From assembly GCF_026153455.1 (NCBI RefSeq), contig NZ_CP110629.1:2728001-2792000 (forward strand): a DNA stretch of 64,000 nt, given 5' to 3'. The notes beneath the pieces were generated by a model. The model had not been told where the DNA came from, ran no database searches, and saw only the letters and a program-made list of their open reading frames with translations. This DNA is from Marinimicrobium sp. C6131 (lineage in GTDB: Bacteria; Pseudomonadota; Gammaproteobacteria; Pseudomonadales; Cellvibrionaceae). Made by a program: the position numbers and the translations under genes. Each line of letters opens with the position of its first letter. Within the stretch, counting starts at the first letter, position 1. Shown here piece by piece: positions 17,960 through 25,758 of the stretch.

Positions 17960-19126
17960 ATGCGCCTCCCCCCGCTTTCGCTCTACATTCACATCCCCTG
18001 GTGTGTTCGCAAGTGCCCCTACTGCGATTTCAATTCGCACCAGGCCGGTGACGCCCTGCCCGAAGCGGAGTATGTCGCCGCCCTGGGGGTCGACCTGGCC
18101 GCCGAAGCCGAACTGGCTCAGGGACGCTCTATCCAGACGGTATTTTTCGGCGGCGGCACGCCGAGTCTGTTTTCCGCCGAGGCGATTGGCCGGATCCTGG
18201 AAAACGTCGATCAGACGGTGGGGCTGGCCTCCGATGCAGAGATTACCCTGGAGGCCAACCCCGGCACCTTCGAGCAGGCGCGCTTCAGTGCCTATCGCCG
18301 CGCCGGGGTGAATCGGTTGTCCATCGGGGTGCAGAGCTTTCAGGCCGAGCAGTTACACAAGCTTGGGCGTATTCACGACCGGGATGAAGCGCTGGCGGCC
18401 GTGGCCATGGCCCGCCGGGCCGGTTTCGACAATATCAACCTTGACCTGATGCACGGGCTGCCCGAACAGACCACGGCGGCCGCCTGTTCCGACCTGCGGC
18501 AGGCCATCGAGTTGGCCCCCGAGCACCTGTCCTGGTACCAGTTGACCATTGAGCCCAATACCCACTTCTACAGTGCGCCGCCCCTGTTGCCGGTGGAGGA
18601 CACTCTGGCCGATATTCAACAGGCCGGCGAGGCCCTGCTGGCCGAGGCAGGCTACGGCCAATATGAAGTATCCGCTTACTGTCAGCCCGGAAAGCCGGCC
18701 CGGCACAACCTCAACTACTGGACCTATGGGGATTATCTGGGCATCGGTGCCGGCGCCCACGGGAAAGTGACCCATCCCGAGCGCGGCGACATCACCCGGC
18801 GCTGGAAAACCCGTTTGCCCGCTCACTACCTTGAGCGGGCCGCCGCTGCATCGGCGAGAACCCGGGAAACGGCGCATCCCATGCTCGCCGGGCAGGAAAC
18901 CCTGAAGCCCGACGCCCTGCCTCTGGATTACCTGCTCAACGCCCTGCGCCTGAACGAAGGCGTGCCCGCGGAAGCGTTCGAGGCGTACACCGGCCTCCCG
19001 CTGTCCAGGCTGGACCCGACCTGGCGCGAACTGGAACGTAAGGGGCTGGTATATCCCAGGGACGAGCACCTGCGTACCACCGCCCTGGGGCGCCGGTTTC
19101 TCAATGACGTGCTGGCCGCCTTCTAG
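17960..19126 (+). CDS. hemW: HemW, radical SAM haem chaperone
   Basis: This 388-residue radical SAM protein was once annotated as oxygen-independent coproporphyrinogen III oxidase and is now regarded as a haem-transfer chaperone. The N-terminal IHIPWCVRKCPYCDFNSH carries the CxxxCxxC cluster motif. FFGGGTPSLFS, ITLEANPGTFE and RLSIGVQSFQ are also family blocks, and a HemN C-terminal domain follows. The ATG at 17960 gives the normal N-terminus; a frame opening at 17891 is longer than any family member needs. Its stop overlaps the convergent DUF6435 gene by four bases. Confidence 0.93.
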   Translation: MRLPPLSLYIHIPWCVRKCPYCDFNSHQAGDALPEAEYVAALGVDLAAEAELAQGRSIQTVFFGGGTPSLFSAEAIGRILENVDQTVGLASDAEITLEANPGTFEQARFSAYRRAGVNRLSIGVQSFQAEQLHKLGRIHDRDEALAAVAMARRAGFDNINLDLMHGLPEQTTAAACSDLRQAIELAPEHLSWYQLTIEPNTHFYSAPPLLPVEDTLADIQQAGEALLAEAGYGQYEVSAYCQPGKPARHNLNYWTYGDYLGIGAGAHGKVTHPERGDITRRWKTRLPAHYLERAAAASARTRETAHPMLAGQETLKPDALPLDYLLNALRLNEGVPAEAFEAYTGLPLSRLDPTWRELERKGLVYPRDEHLRTTALGRRFLNDVLAAF

Positions 19127-19302
19127 CGGCTGCTGTCGGCCTCCAGGGCTTTGATCTGCTGATAGATTCCCTCGGCCTCTTCGGTCAACAAAGAGTAGGT
19201 TTTGATATCGCCACTGCGCTGGGCGAGCATCGCGTCCTTCAGTCGTCGTTCGTAGGCTTTTTGCAGTTTTTTGCGAGGATCTGACTTGAGCCAACTCAAC
19301 AT
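19123..19302 (-). CDS. Small DUF6435 family protein
   Basis: This 59-residue cytosolic protein begins MLSWLKSDPRKKLQKAYERR and continues with charged helical text (MLAQRSGDIKTYSLLTEEAEGIYQQI), the pattern of small DUF6435 proteins of gammaproteobacteria. Its function is unknown. The start at 19302 is chosen because the family motif begins there; the frame stays open to 19401 but those codons look like leader. It converges on hemW with overlapping stop codons. Confidence 0.72.
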   Translation of the reverse strand: MLSWLKSDPRKKLQKAYERRLKDAMLAQRSGDIKTYSLLTEEAEGIYQQIKALEADSSR

Positions 19303-19410
19303 GGCGGGCAACTCCTTGGGTTCAATGGGGTCCCCAGTGTACGCGCCCATCACCCAAATAGACGCCCCCTGTCCCAAAAGGGCTCTGGTGATTTCCCGCA
19401 CCAGACGATA

Positions 19411-19427
19411 CGATACCGGTTACCGTT
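19411..19427. promoter_or_regulatory. Possible LacI-type operator before MFS gene
   Basis: CGATACCGGTTACC lies 40-50 bases upstream of the sugar-porter start and has the ACCGGT core common to LacI/GalR operators, with imperfect dyad symmetry (GATACC / GGTTAC). No LacI-family gene is in the window. Weak support only. Confidence 0.3.
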
Positions 19428-19461
19428 CGATACCTCATAACAGCAATAACGGACCGATTCC

Positions 19462-20805
19462 ATGACTCACACCATCCATCACGCCAGACTGCTGTTCTGG
19501 TCATTTACGGTCGCGCTGGGCGGTTTCCTGTTCGGGTTTGATACCGCCGTCATTTCCGGCGCGGAACAGGCCATCCAGGCGCAGTGGGGGCTGTCGGATG
19601 CCCTGATCGGCCTGATGGTCTCATCGGCGCTGGCCGGCACCGTCATCGGTGCCATCTTTGGCGGTATCCCCTGCGACCGCTACGGGCGCAAAATAACGCT
19701 GTTCTGGATCGGCGTCCTCTACCTGATCTCGGCGCTCGGTTCGGCGCTCGCCCCCGATGTCTACAGCCTGATGTTGTTCCGCTTTATCGGCGGGTTGGGC
19801 GTGGGGGCCTCCTCGGTCGCCGCCCCGGTGTACATTTCTGAAATCGCCCCCACCGGCCTGCGCGGTCGCCTGACCGCCATGTTCCAGTTCAATCTGGTGT
19901 TCGGCATCCTGTGTGCTTATCTGTCCAATTATGGCGTCGCCAGTGCCGGCGGAGACTGGCGCGTCATGCTGGGTGTGGAAGCGGTGCCCGCCCTGCTGTT
20001 TGTGATTCTGATTCTGTTTGTACCCCGCAGCCCCCGCTGGCTGATCACCCGGCGCGGTGCCCACGACGAAGCCCGCCGAGTGCTCACGATGATCGACCCC
20101 AGTCGGGTCGAGCAGGCGTTGGCCGACATTGAGCACAGCCACAAACAGAAGATCCAGGGCAGCGAGCTCAGGGAGTTTCTGTCGGGTCGCTATCGCTGGC
20201 CGATTCTACTCGCGTTCCTGTTCGCGTTTTTCAATCAGGTGTCCGGCATCAACGCGGTCATCTATTACGCGCCGCGCATTTTTTCCATGGCCGGCATGGA
20301 GAGCAGCGCCGCGCTGCTGTCCTCCGCCGGGCTCGGGCTGGTGAATCTGGTGTTCACCCTCATAGGTCTGGCTCTGATCGACCGGTTCGGGCGACGCTTC
20401 CTCATGTACATTGGCTCGTTTGGCTACATTCTGTCACTGACCAGCCTGGCCCTGATCTTTCATCTGGAGGCGTTTGGCGGCAGCCTGGTGCCACTACTGA
20501 TTTTTGTGTTTATCGCCTCCCACGCGATCGGTCAGGGTGCCTGCATCTGGGTCTTTATCGCCGAGATCTTCCCCAACAGCGTCCGCGGTTACGGCATGTC
20601 CCTGGGTTCGGGTACCCACTGGGTATTTGCCGCTTTGGTCGCGTTCAGCTTTCCGTATTTCGCCGGCACGTTCGGTGGAGCCCCGCTATTTGCTTTTTTT
20701 GCCGCCATGATGGTGCTGCAACTGCTGTTCGTGCGCTACCTGATGCCCGAGACCAAAGGTGTTTCACTGGAGGATCTGGAGGTCCAGCTCAGCCAAAAGC
20801 GGTAA
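19462..20805 (+). CDS. MFS sugar porter
   Basis: This 447-residue inner-membrane transporter of the major facilitator superfamily, sugar-porter subfamily, has twelve predicted helices. Signature pieces are GGFLFGFDTAVISGAEQ at the N-terminus, the loop GRYGRK-like DRYGRKITLFW, PRSPRWLI after helix 6, DRFGRRFLMY in the second half, and the C-terminal PETKG. Such proteins move hexoses or pentoses, usually with protons. The exact sugar is not readable. Glucose released by the beta-glucan locus at 35-55 kb would be a sensible substrate, but that is inference. Confidence 0.9.
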   Translation: MTHTIHHARLLFWSFTVALGGFLFGFDTAVISGAEQAIQAQWGLSDALIGLMVSSALAGTVIGAIFGGIPCDRYGRKITLFWIGVLYLISALGSALAPDVYSLMLFRFIGGLGVGASSVAAPVYISEIAPTGLRGRLTAMFQFNLVFGILCAYLSNYGVASAGGDWRVMLGVEAVPALLFVILILFVPRSPRWLITRRGAHDEARRVLTMIDPSRVEQALADIEHSHKQKIQGSELREFLSGRYRWPILLAFLFAFFNQVSGINAVIYYAPRIFSMAGMESSAALLSSAGLGLVNLVFTLIGLALIDRFGRRFLMYIGSFGYILSLTSLALIFHLEAFGGSLVPLLIFVFIASHAIGQGACIWVFIAEIFPNSVRGYGMSLGSGTHWVFAALVAFSFPYFAGTFGGAPLFAFFAAMMVLQLLFVRYLMPETKGVSLEDLEVQLSQKR

Positions 20806-20813
20806 CCGACCGG

Positions 20814-20851
20814 TGGGCGAAGTGCTACACTTGTTTCGAGCGCTTCGCCCA
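20814..20851. repeat. Inverted repeat after MFS gene
   Basis: TGGGCGAAG and CTTCGCCCA form a perfect 9-base stem separated by 20 bases, between the MFS stop and the hybrid-kinase start. There is no T-run, so terminator function is doubtful; it could be an operator for the downstream kinase. Confidence 0.4.
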
Positions 20852-20872
20852 TTCTGCCAGTGACCGACCTTC

Positions 20873-23269
20873 ATGCTGCGACTTATTCGCTACACACGCG
20901 AAAACCCCATCGCCACCCGCCTGCTCGGACTGATCATCCTGAGCAGCTCGGCCATCACCCTGGTGGCCATCCTGATGCAACTCTACTCAAGCTTTCACGA
21001 CGACCTGTCCGCACTGGAAGAGCGCCTGGATCAGGTGCGAGTCAGCACCCTGGCGAGCATCACCAAAAGCCTGTGGGGGTTTGACCAGGATCAGCTGTCG
21101 ATTCAGATCGACAGTGTGCTGGATGTGGAAGATGTGGTGCAGGTCAGCGTTTCCTGGCGCGACTGGAATAATGCTGAGCAGACCCTGATCGAGTACAAGG
21201 AAGGCACGACCCAGGCGGACATTGAAGCGCGGCCCAATCAGTACCTGATCAAGGAATACCCCCTGGTCTATCAGGACGAGAGCACGCCCCGGCAAGAACT
21301 GGGCACCCTACAGATTACCGCCAGCCTGACCAACATCTACGACCGGTTGTGGCAGCGCACGCTGTTTATCGCCGGTGTGCAGGGTACCAAAACCCTGATC
21401 ATTTCGTTTTTCATCCTCTGGCTGGTGTACACCCTGCTTACCCGCCATATGGAGACGATTGCTCACTACGCCCGCCAGCTCCATCTGGATAACCTGACCA
21501 CCCCTTTGCGCCTGAAGCGGATCAAACCGGATGACAACCCCGACGAGCTGGACAACGTCGTCGAAGCGATCAATCACATGCGGGAAACACTGCTCGAGGA
21601 TATTGAGCAGCGTCAGGCGATGGAGTTGGCACTACTGCACGAACGGGAGGAGAAGGCCCGTAACGAGCGACAGAAACTGGCCGCCGAAGATGCCAACCGG
21701 GCCAAGAGCCAATTTCTGGCGACCATGAGCCACGAAATCCGCACCCCCATGAATGGGGTGATCGGTATGTTGGATATGCTGCGGGACACGCCCCTGAACG
21801 ACAATCAGAAACACTATCTGGATGTGATTCACCGCTCCGGGGAAACCCTGCTGGAAATCATCAACGACATCCTGGATTACTCGAAAATCGAAGCGGGCAA
21901 AATGCAGCTCGAAGTGGCCGCCTTTGATCTGGAGGATCTGATTGAGGACTGCCTGCGCCTGTTTGGCGCGACGGCCAACAAGCAGGGCATAGAACTGATG
22001 GGTGGCGTCGACCCGGATGTTCCCCGCAAACTCAAGGGCGACCCGACCCGGCTGCGCCAGATTCTGATCAACCTGCTCGGCAACGCCTTCAAATTCACCA
22101 ACAAGGGACACATTGTTCTGGAAGTCTGCCGGGCCGAGGACTATACCGACGAGCAACCCCGGCTGCTGTTTTCCATTCAGGACACCGGCATCGGGATTGC
22201 GCCTTCGGCGCAGACGCACCTCTTTGATTCGTTCAATCAGGAAGACACCTCAACCACCCGGCAATACGGCGGCACCGGACTCGGTCTCGCCATCTGCAAA
22301 AGCCTGGCGGAGCTGATGGGGGGCACCATCGGCGTCGAGAGCGAAAAGGGGCGGGGCGCGCGTTTCTGGTTCACGGCAACCTTCGAACCCATGCCCGACC
22401 GTCAGCGGGCACAGGAAGAGAAGGCGATGGCCATCCTGAAAGGCCGCCGCCTGCTGTTTGTTGACCCGAGCCCGCGCCTGGGCGACTTTCTCGCCCGTCA
22501 CTGCAAACGCTGGGGGATGACTCTGGACTGCGTCGCCTCCGGAGCGGACGCCATGAGCCGGCTGTACACGTTGACTGAGCAGAACAAAGCCGTCGACTTC
22601 ATCGCCATCGGCAGTCAACTCGATGACATGGAGGGCATCGCGTTGGCCGAGCAACTCAACCGGGATTCGATCGCGCAAGACATTCCCCGACTGCTGCTCG
22701 ATGCCGGAGAGCTCGGCGCCGAACCGGAAAACCTGACGAAACTCGGCATTCACAGCGTACTGCACAAACCGTTTTCGGCTCGCAGCCTGCGCCGCCGACT
22801 GATCAGCATGCTGGGTGAAAACCTGGAGGAGGAAAACGGCAGTACTCCGTCGCCGACCGACTACCGACAATTCGCGCACCTGAGAGTGCTGGTCGCGGAA
22901 GACAATGCCGTCAACCGGATGGTGATCAAAGGGTTGCTGGGCAAGATGGGCATCGACGCCCGTTTGGTCGAGGACGGTCTGGCCGCTTACGAGGCGGCCT
23001 GCCGGGGGAGCTACGATCTGATCCTGATGGATTGCGAAATGCCGGAAATGGATGGCTTCGAGGCCACTCGCAGCATCCGCGAGCATGAACGCCATCACAA
23101 CCGTCCGGCCATTCCCATTGTGGCTCTGACGGCCCACGCCCTGCAGGAACACCGTGAAGAGGTGTTCGCCTCGGGAATGAATCACTACCTGGGCAAACCC
23201 ATCACCCTGGCCAAGCTGTATCAGGCCTTTGAGAAAATGGGCCTGAACCGGCGCGGTGGAGAAGCCTGA
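20873..23269 (+). CDS. Hybrid sensor histidine kinase with two receiver-like domains
   Basis: This 798-residue inner-membrane hybrid kinase has transmembrane segments at ~17-41 and ~168-192 flanking a ~125-residue periplasmic sensor. A HAMP-like and coiled-coil linker leads to HisKA with His287 in ATMSHEIRTPMNGVIGML, then HATPase_c (GNAFKFTNKGH, DTGIGIAPS, GGTGLGLAICKSL). The first receiver-like domain (~520-640) is degenerate: the phospho-acceptor position reads DFIAIGSQLDDMEG, lacking the Asp, and one of the acidic pair is replaced (FVDPSPR). The second receiver is intact, Asp720 in LILMDCEMPEMDG. No Hpt domain or adjacent regulator is seen, so the phospho-relay partner lies elsewhere. Confidence 0.9.
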   Translation: MLRLIRYTRENPIATRLLGLIILSSSAITLVAILMQLYSSFHDDLSALEERLDQVRVSTLASITKSLWGFDQDQLSIQIDSVLDVEDVVQVSVSWRDWNNAEQTLIEYKEGTTQADIEARPNQYLIKEYPLVYQDESTPRQELGTLQITASLTNIYDRLWQRTLFIAGVQGTKTLIISFFILWLVYTLLTRHMETIAHYARQLHLDNLTTPLRLKRIKPDDNPDELDNVVEAINHMRETLLEDIEQRQAMELALLHEREEKARNERQKLAAEDANRAKSQFLATMSHEIRTPMNGVIGMLDMLRDTPLNDNQKHYLDVIHRSGETLLEIINDILDYSKIEAGKMQLEVAAFDLEDLIEDCLRLFGATANKQGIELMGGVDPDVPRKLKGDPTRLRQILINLLGNAFKFTNKGHIVLEVCRAEDYTDEQPRLLFSIQDTGIGIAPSAQTHLFDSFNQEDTSTTRQYGGTGLGLAICKSLAELMGGTIGVESEKGRGARFWFTATFEPMPDRQRAQEEKAMAILKGRRLLFVDPSPRLGDFLARHCKRWGMTLDCVASGADAMSRLYTLTEQNKAVDFIAIGSQLDDMEGIALAEQLNRDSIAQDIPRLLLDAGELGAEPENLTKLGIHSVLHKPFSARSLRRRLISMLGENLEEENGSTPSPTDYRQFAHLRVLVAEDNAVNRMVIKGLLGKMGIDARLVEDGLAAYEAACRGSYDLILMDCEMPEMDGFEATRSIREHERHHNRPAIPIVALTAHALQEHREEVFASGMNHYLGKPITLAKLYQAFEKMGLNRRGGEA

Positions 23270-23293
23270 ACCGGTTCGCCGGCTCGCCCCCAG

Positions 23294-24394
23294 CTATCTC
23301 GGCATGGCCGCTTCCGGGCGATGCACCTCGCCTGGCGCGACCGCTTCTTCGGCCATTTTTTCCCGGGCCCACTGGCGGTCTTCCCGATCGGCATCCAGCC
23401 CTTCTTGAGGCCGCGCATTGGACCGATACACCAAGCGCACCAAGACCGGAAAATGGTCCGACCCAAACGCCGGCAGACGCCGGAGTTCTTCCAGCACAAA
23501 GTGCTCGCTGTGAAACAGGTGGTCCAGTGGCCAGCGCAGCAGCGGAACCCTGGCGTGAAAACTGTTGCACATACGCCGCCCGATGCGAGGGTCCAACAGG
23601 CCACTGATTTTGCGAAACAGGCGGGTGGTGGCCGACCAGGCGACATCGTTCAGATCGCCGGTCACGATCACCGGCGAATCGCTTTTGGCCACACTGCGGC
23701 CCACCACCAGCAGCTCCGCATCACGTTCCGAGGAGGTTTCATTTTCCGTGGGACTGGGTGGTGCCGGGTGCAGGCAGTGCAAAACGATCCGCTCACCGGA
23801 GGGCAACAACACCTCGGCATGCATGGAAGGCACGTCGTCCTCCACCAGGAACTGAATGGCGACATTGTCCAGCGGATAGCGCGAGTAGACATGCATGCCG
23901 TAAAGATTATCGAGGGGGCACTTGATGGTGTAGCCATAATCCGTTTCGAGGGCATCGAGCTGTTGTTGCCACCAGCGATCGGACTCAAGCGTCACCAGAA
24001 TGTCGGGTTGATGTTCCTTCACCAGAGACAGCAATCGCTGAGCCTGGCGATTGGGCGTGAGGACATTGGCCGTCATGATGGCAATGCGGTTGGCCCGATC
24101 CGTCCCGCTCAACGATCCTGCGTCGCGAACCTCTTTGGGATGCAGGGGAGTGTAGGGAAGTATCCACCAGGCGTGATAGGCAAAGCAGGCAACGCTGACC
24201 AACGCCATTGCCCATATGTGCCCGGCGTCCGAGGGTGACAACCACCAGGGCAACAGCACCAGAAACAAGGCCAGCAAGGCCAGTTGTAAGCGGGGGAAGT
24301 CCAATCCGCGTATCCACCAACGGTCGTGTCGCCATACCGGCAGAACCGTCAGTAGAACCAGTAGCGTCACCGCCACCCACAGACTTGCCAGCAT
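23294..24394 (-). CDS. Membrane-anchored endonuclease/exonuclease/phosphatase family protein
   Basis: This 366-residue protein has three N-terminal hydrophobic helices (residues ~3-20, 34-52, 60-80). An EEP domain follows: IAIMTANVLTPN, LVTLESDRWWQQ, VIVTGDLNDVAWS with the catalytic Asp/Asn pair, and FGSDHFPVLVRL with the terminal Asp-His. This architecture is common in uncharacterised gammaproteobacterial proteins whose substrate may be nucleic acid, a phosphoester or a lipid headgroup. It converges with the hybrid kinase. It may be read from the scs promoter, since scsC ends 82 bases upstream on the same strand. Confidence 0.85.
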   Translation of the reverse strand: MLASLWVAVTLLVLLTVLPVWRHDRWWIRGLDFPRLQLALLALFLVLLPWWLSPSDAGHIWAMALVSVACFAYHAWWILPYTPLHPKEVRDAGSLSGTDRANRIAIMTANVLTPNRQAQRLLSLVKEHQPDILVTLESDRWWQQQLDALETDYGYTIKCPLDNLYGMHVYSRYPLDNVAIQFLVEDDVPSMHAEVLLPSGERIVLHCLHPAPPSPTENETSSERDAELLVVGRSVAKSDSPVIVTGDLNDVAWSATTRLFRKISGLLDPRIGRRMCNSFHARVPLLRWPLDHLFHSEHFVLEELRRLPAFGSDHFPVLVRLVYRSNARPQEGLDADREDRQWAREKMAEEAVAPGEVHRPEAAMPR

Positions 24395-24476
24395 GATGGA
24401 ATCCCTTTGTTCGCCTCAATAGTGCGATGAGCCTAAGCGATCCACAGCATGCTGGCAAGGGAGCGGGTCTCAGTGC

Positions 24477-25208
24477 TTAACGGGCCTGCTCCAGAAGCGG
24501 CTTCAGGCGCTCATAGGGCACAAATCCGGGCACCACCTCATCGCCCGCCACCAGGCTCGGGGTGCCGCGCAACCCAAGGCCGGTGAAGACACCGTAGTTT
24601 TCCTGCACCTGGGCGCCCTGGCCGGCACTGCGCTCAAGTTGCGCTTCGGTATCCGTGGCCTTGGCCACATCGCGCAGGGAACGGGCGGTGTGCATACCGC
24701 TTTTATCCATCAGGCGCCGATGGACCTCGGGGAATTTGCCCGGCGCGTCCTGCCAGACCTGCATGGCAAACTGGGCCGAGTTGGTATCCAGGCCCTCGAC
24801 GCTCTGCTGACGCAACGGCAGAAAAACGTTAATGACTTTCAGGTCCGGGTACTCCTGCATTGCCTGCTCCAGCACCGGCTCCAGGCGTTTACAGAAAGGG
24901 CAGTTGTAGTCATTGAACACCACCAGCACCCGCTCGCCTTCAAGATTGCCCAGCGCCGGATGACGGGCATCGTTCATCCACTCGCGCTGATCCTCGAGGG
25001 CCGACGCGGAATTTTTCTGCTGCTCCAAATGGCGCTGCACGCTGGTCACCAGGGAGTCGATGATCTCCGGGTTTTCCCTCAGCAGGGTATCCAGGGTTTT
25101 TAGCTGCTCCTCCTGGGCTTTGGTCAGCGAATCGGCCCACGCCAGAGGCGCCAGTAGTACGGTGGCGAGCACCAGGGTGCCCAGACGGTTTAGTAAAAAT
25201 CGGTTCAT
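24477..25208 (-). CDS. scsC: DsbA-family periplasmic thiol protein ScsC-like
   Basis: This 243-residue secreted thioredoxin-fold protein has a signal peptide (FLLNRLGTLVLATVLLAPLAWAD), a helical N-terminal region (~25-85) like the trimerisation stalk of ScsC, and a DsbA-type fold with active site NDYNCPFCKRLE. The cis-Pro loop is LRGTPSLVAG. ScsC proteins shuffle or protect periplasmic disulfides under copper stress and are reduced by ScsB. The ATG at 25208 is preceded by GAGAAAC and fits the signal peptide; the frame is open further upstream without a sensible N-terminus. It follows scsD by 22 bases. Confidence 0.85.
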   Translation of the reverse strand: MNRFLLNRLGTLVLATVLLAPLAWADSLTKAQEEQLKTLDTLLRENPEIIDSLVTSVQRHLEQQKNSASALEDQREWMNDARHPALGNLEGERVLVVFNDYNCPFCKRLEPVLEQAMQEYPDLKVINVFLPLRQQSVEGLDTNSAQFAMQVWQDAPGKFPEVHRRLMDKSGMHTARSLRDVAKATDTEAQLERSAGQGAQVQENYGVFTGLGLRGTPSLVAGDEVVPGFVPYERLKPLLEQAR

Positions 25209-25230
25209 GATGTTTCTCCAGAAATTGGTT

Positions 25231-25758
25231 TTATGAGGCCCACCACAACCGCAGCCACAGGCCCGGCGGTGTGGTGATGCCCACGGTAAAAGAGGAAATT
25301 TCGCCCTTGCGGACAATCGCAATGGAGGGGGTGGCGGCTATGCCCCAGGCGCGCGCGAGCTCGCCCCGGGGATCATTGACCACCGGGAAGTCGTAGCCTT
25401 TGGCACTCAGAAAGCGGGCCAGGCGAGCGTTGTCACCGGAGGTCAGGGCAACCGACACCACGGTGTGGTCCTCGGCCAGCCAGTCGACGGTGGGCGACAC
25501 CAGTTTGCACACGCCACACCAGGTGGCCCAGAAATAGACCAGGACGGGGCGTTCCTCACTGAGCGCCGCCAGGTCAATGGTCTCTCCGGTCAGTGTGTGC
25601 ATGGGCCAGTCCGGCAGGCCCTGCTCCGGCACCGAGCGGCTGCGCCAGGCGTCGGACAGGGTGGATACCACCGCGAACAGCAGCACCAACACGACCACTT
25701 GCCGCAACCAGCCCAGCCAGCGCCGCCGTGGTGGCGCCTGTTCCGAAGACGCGCTCAT
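25231..25758 (-). CDS. scsD: Membrane-anchored TlpA-like thioredoxin ScsD-like
   Basis: This 175-residue protein has one N-terminal membrane anchor (WLGWLRQVVVLVLLFAVVSTLSD) and a periplasmic thioredoxin domain with the active site YFWATWCGVCKLVSPT and the cis-Pro motif AATPSIAIV. The start ATG overlaps the scsB stop by four bases, showing translational coupling. It matches ScsD of the suppressor-of-copper-sensitivity set, thought to receive electrons from ScsB in the periplasm. Confidence 0.85.
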   Translation of the reverse strand: MSASSEQAPPRRRWLGWLRQVVVLVLLFAVVSTLSDAWRSRSVPEQGLPDWPMHTLTGETIDLAALSEERPVLVYFWATWCGVCKLVSPTVDWLAEDHTVVSVALTSGDNARLARFLSAKGYDFPVVNDPRGELARAWGIAATPSIAIVRKGEISSFTVGITTPPGLWLRLWWAS

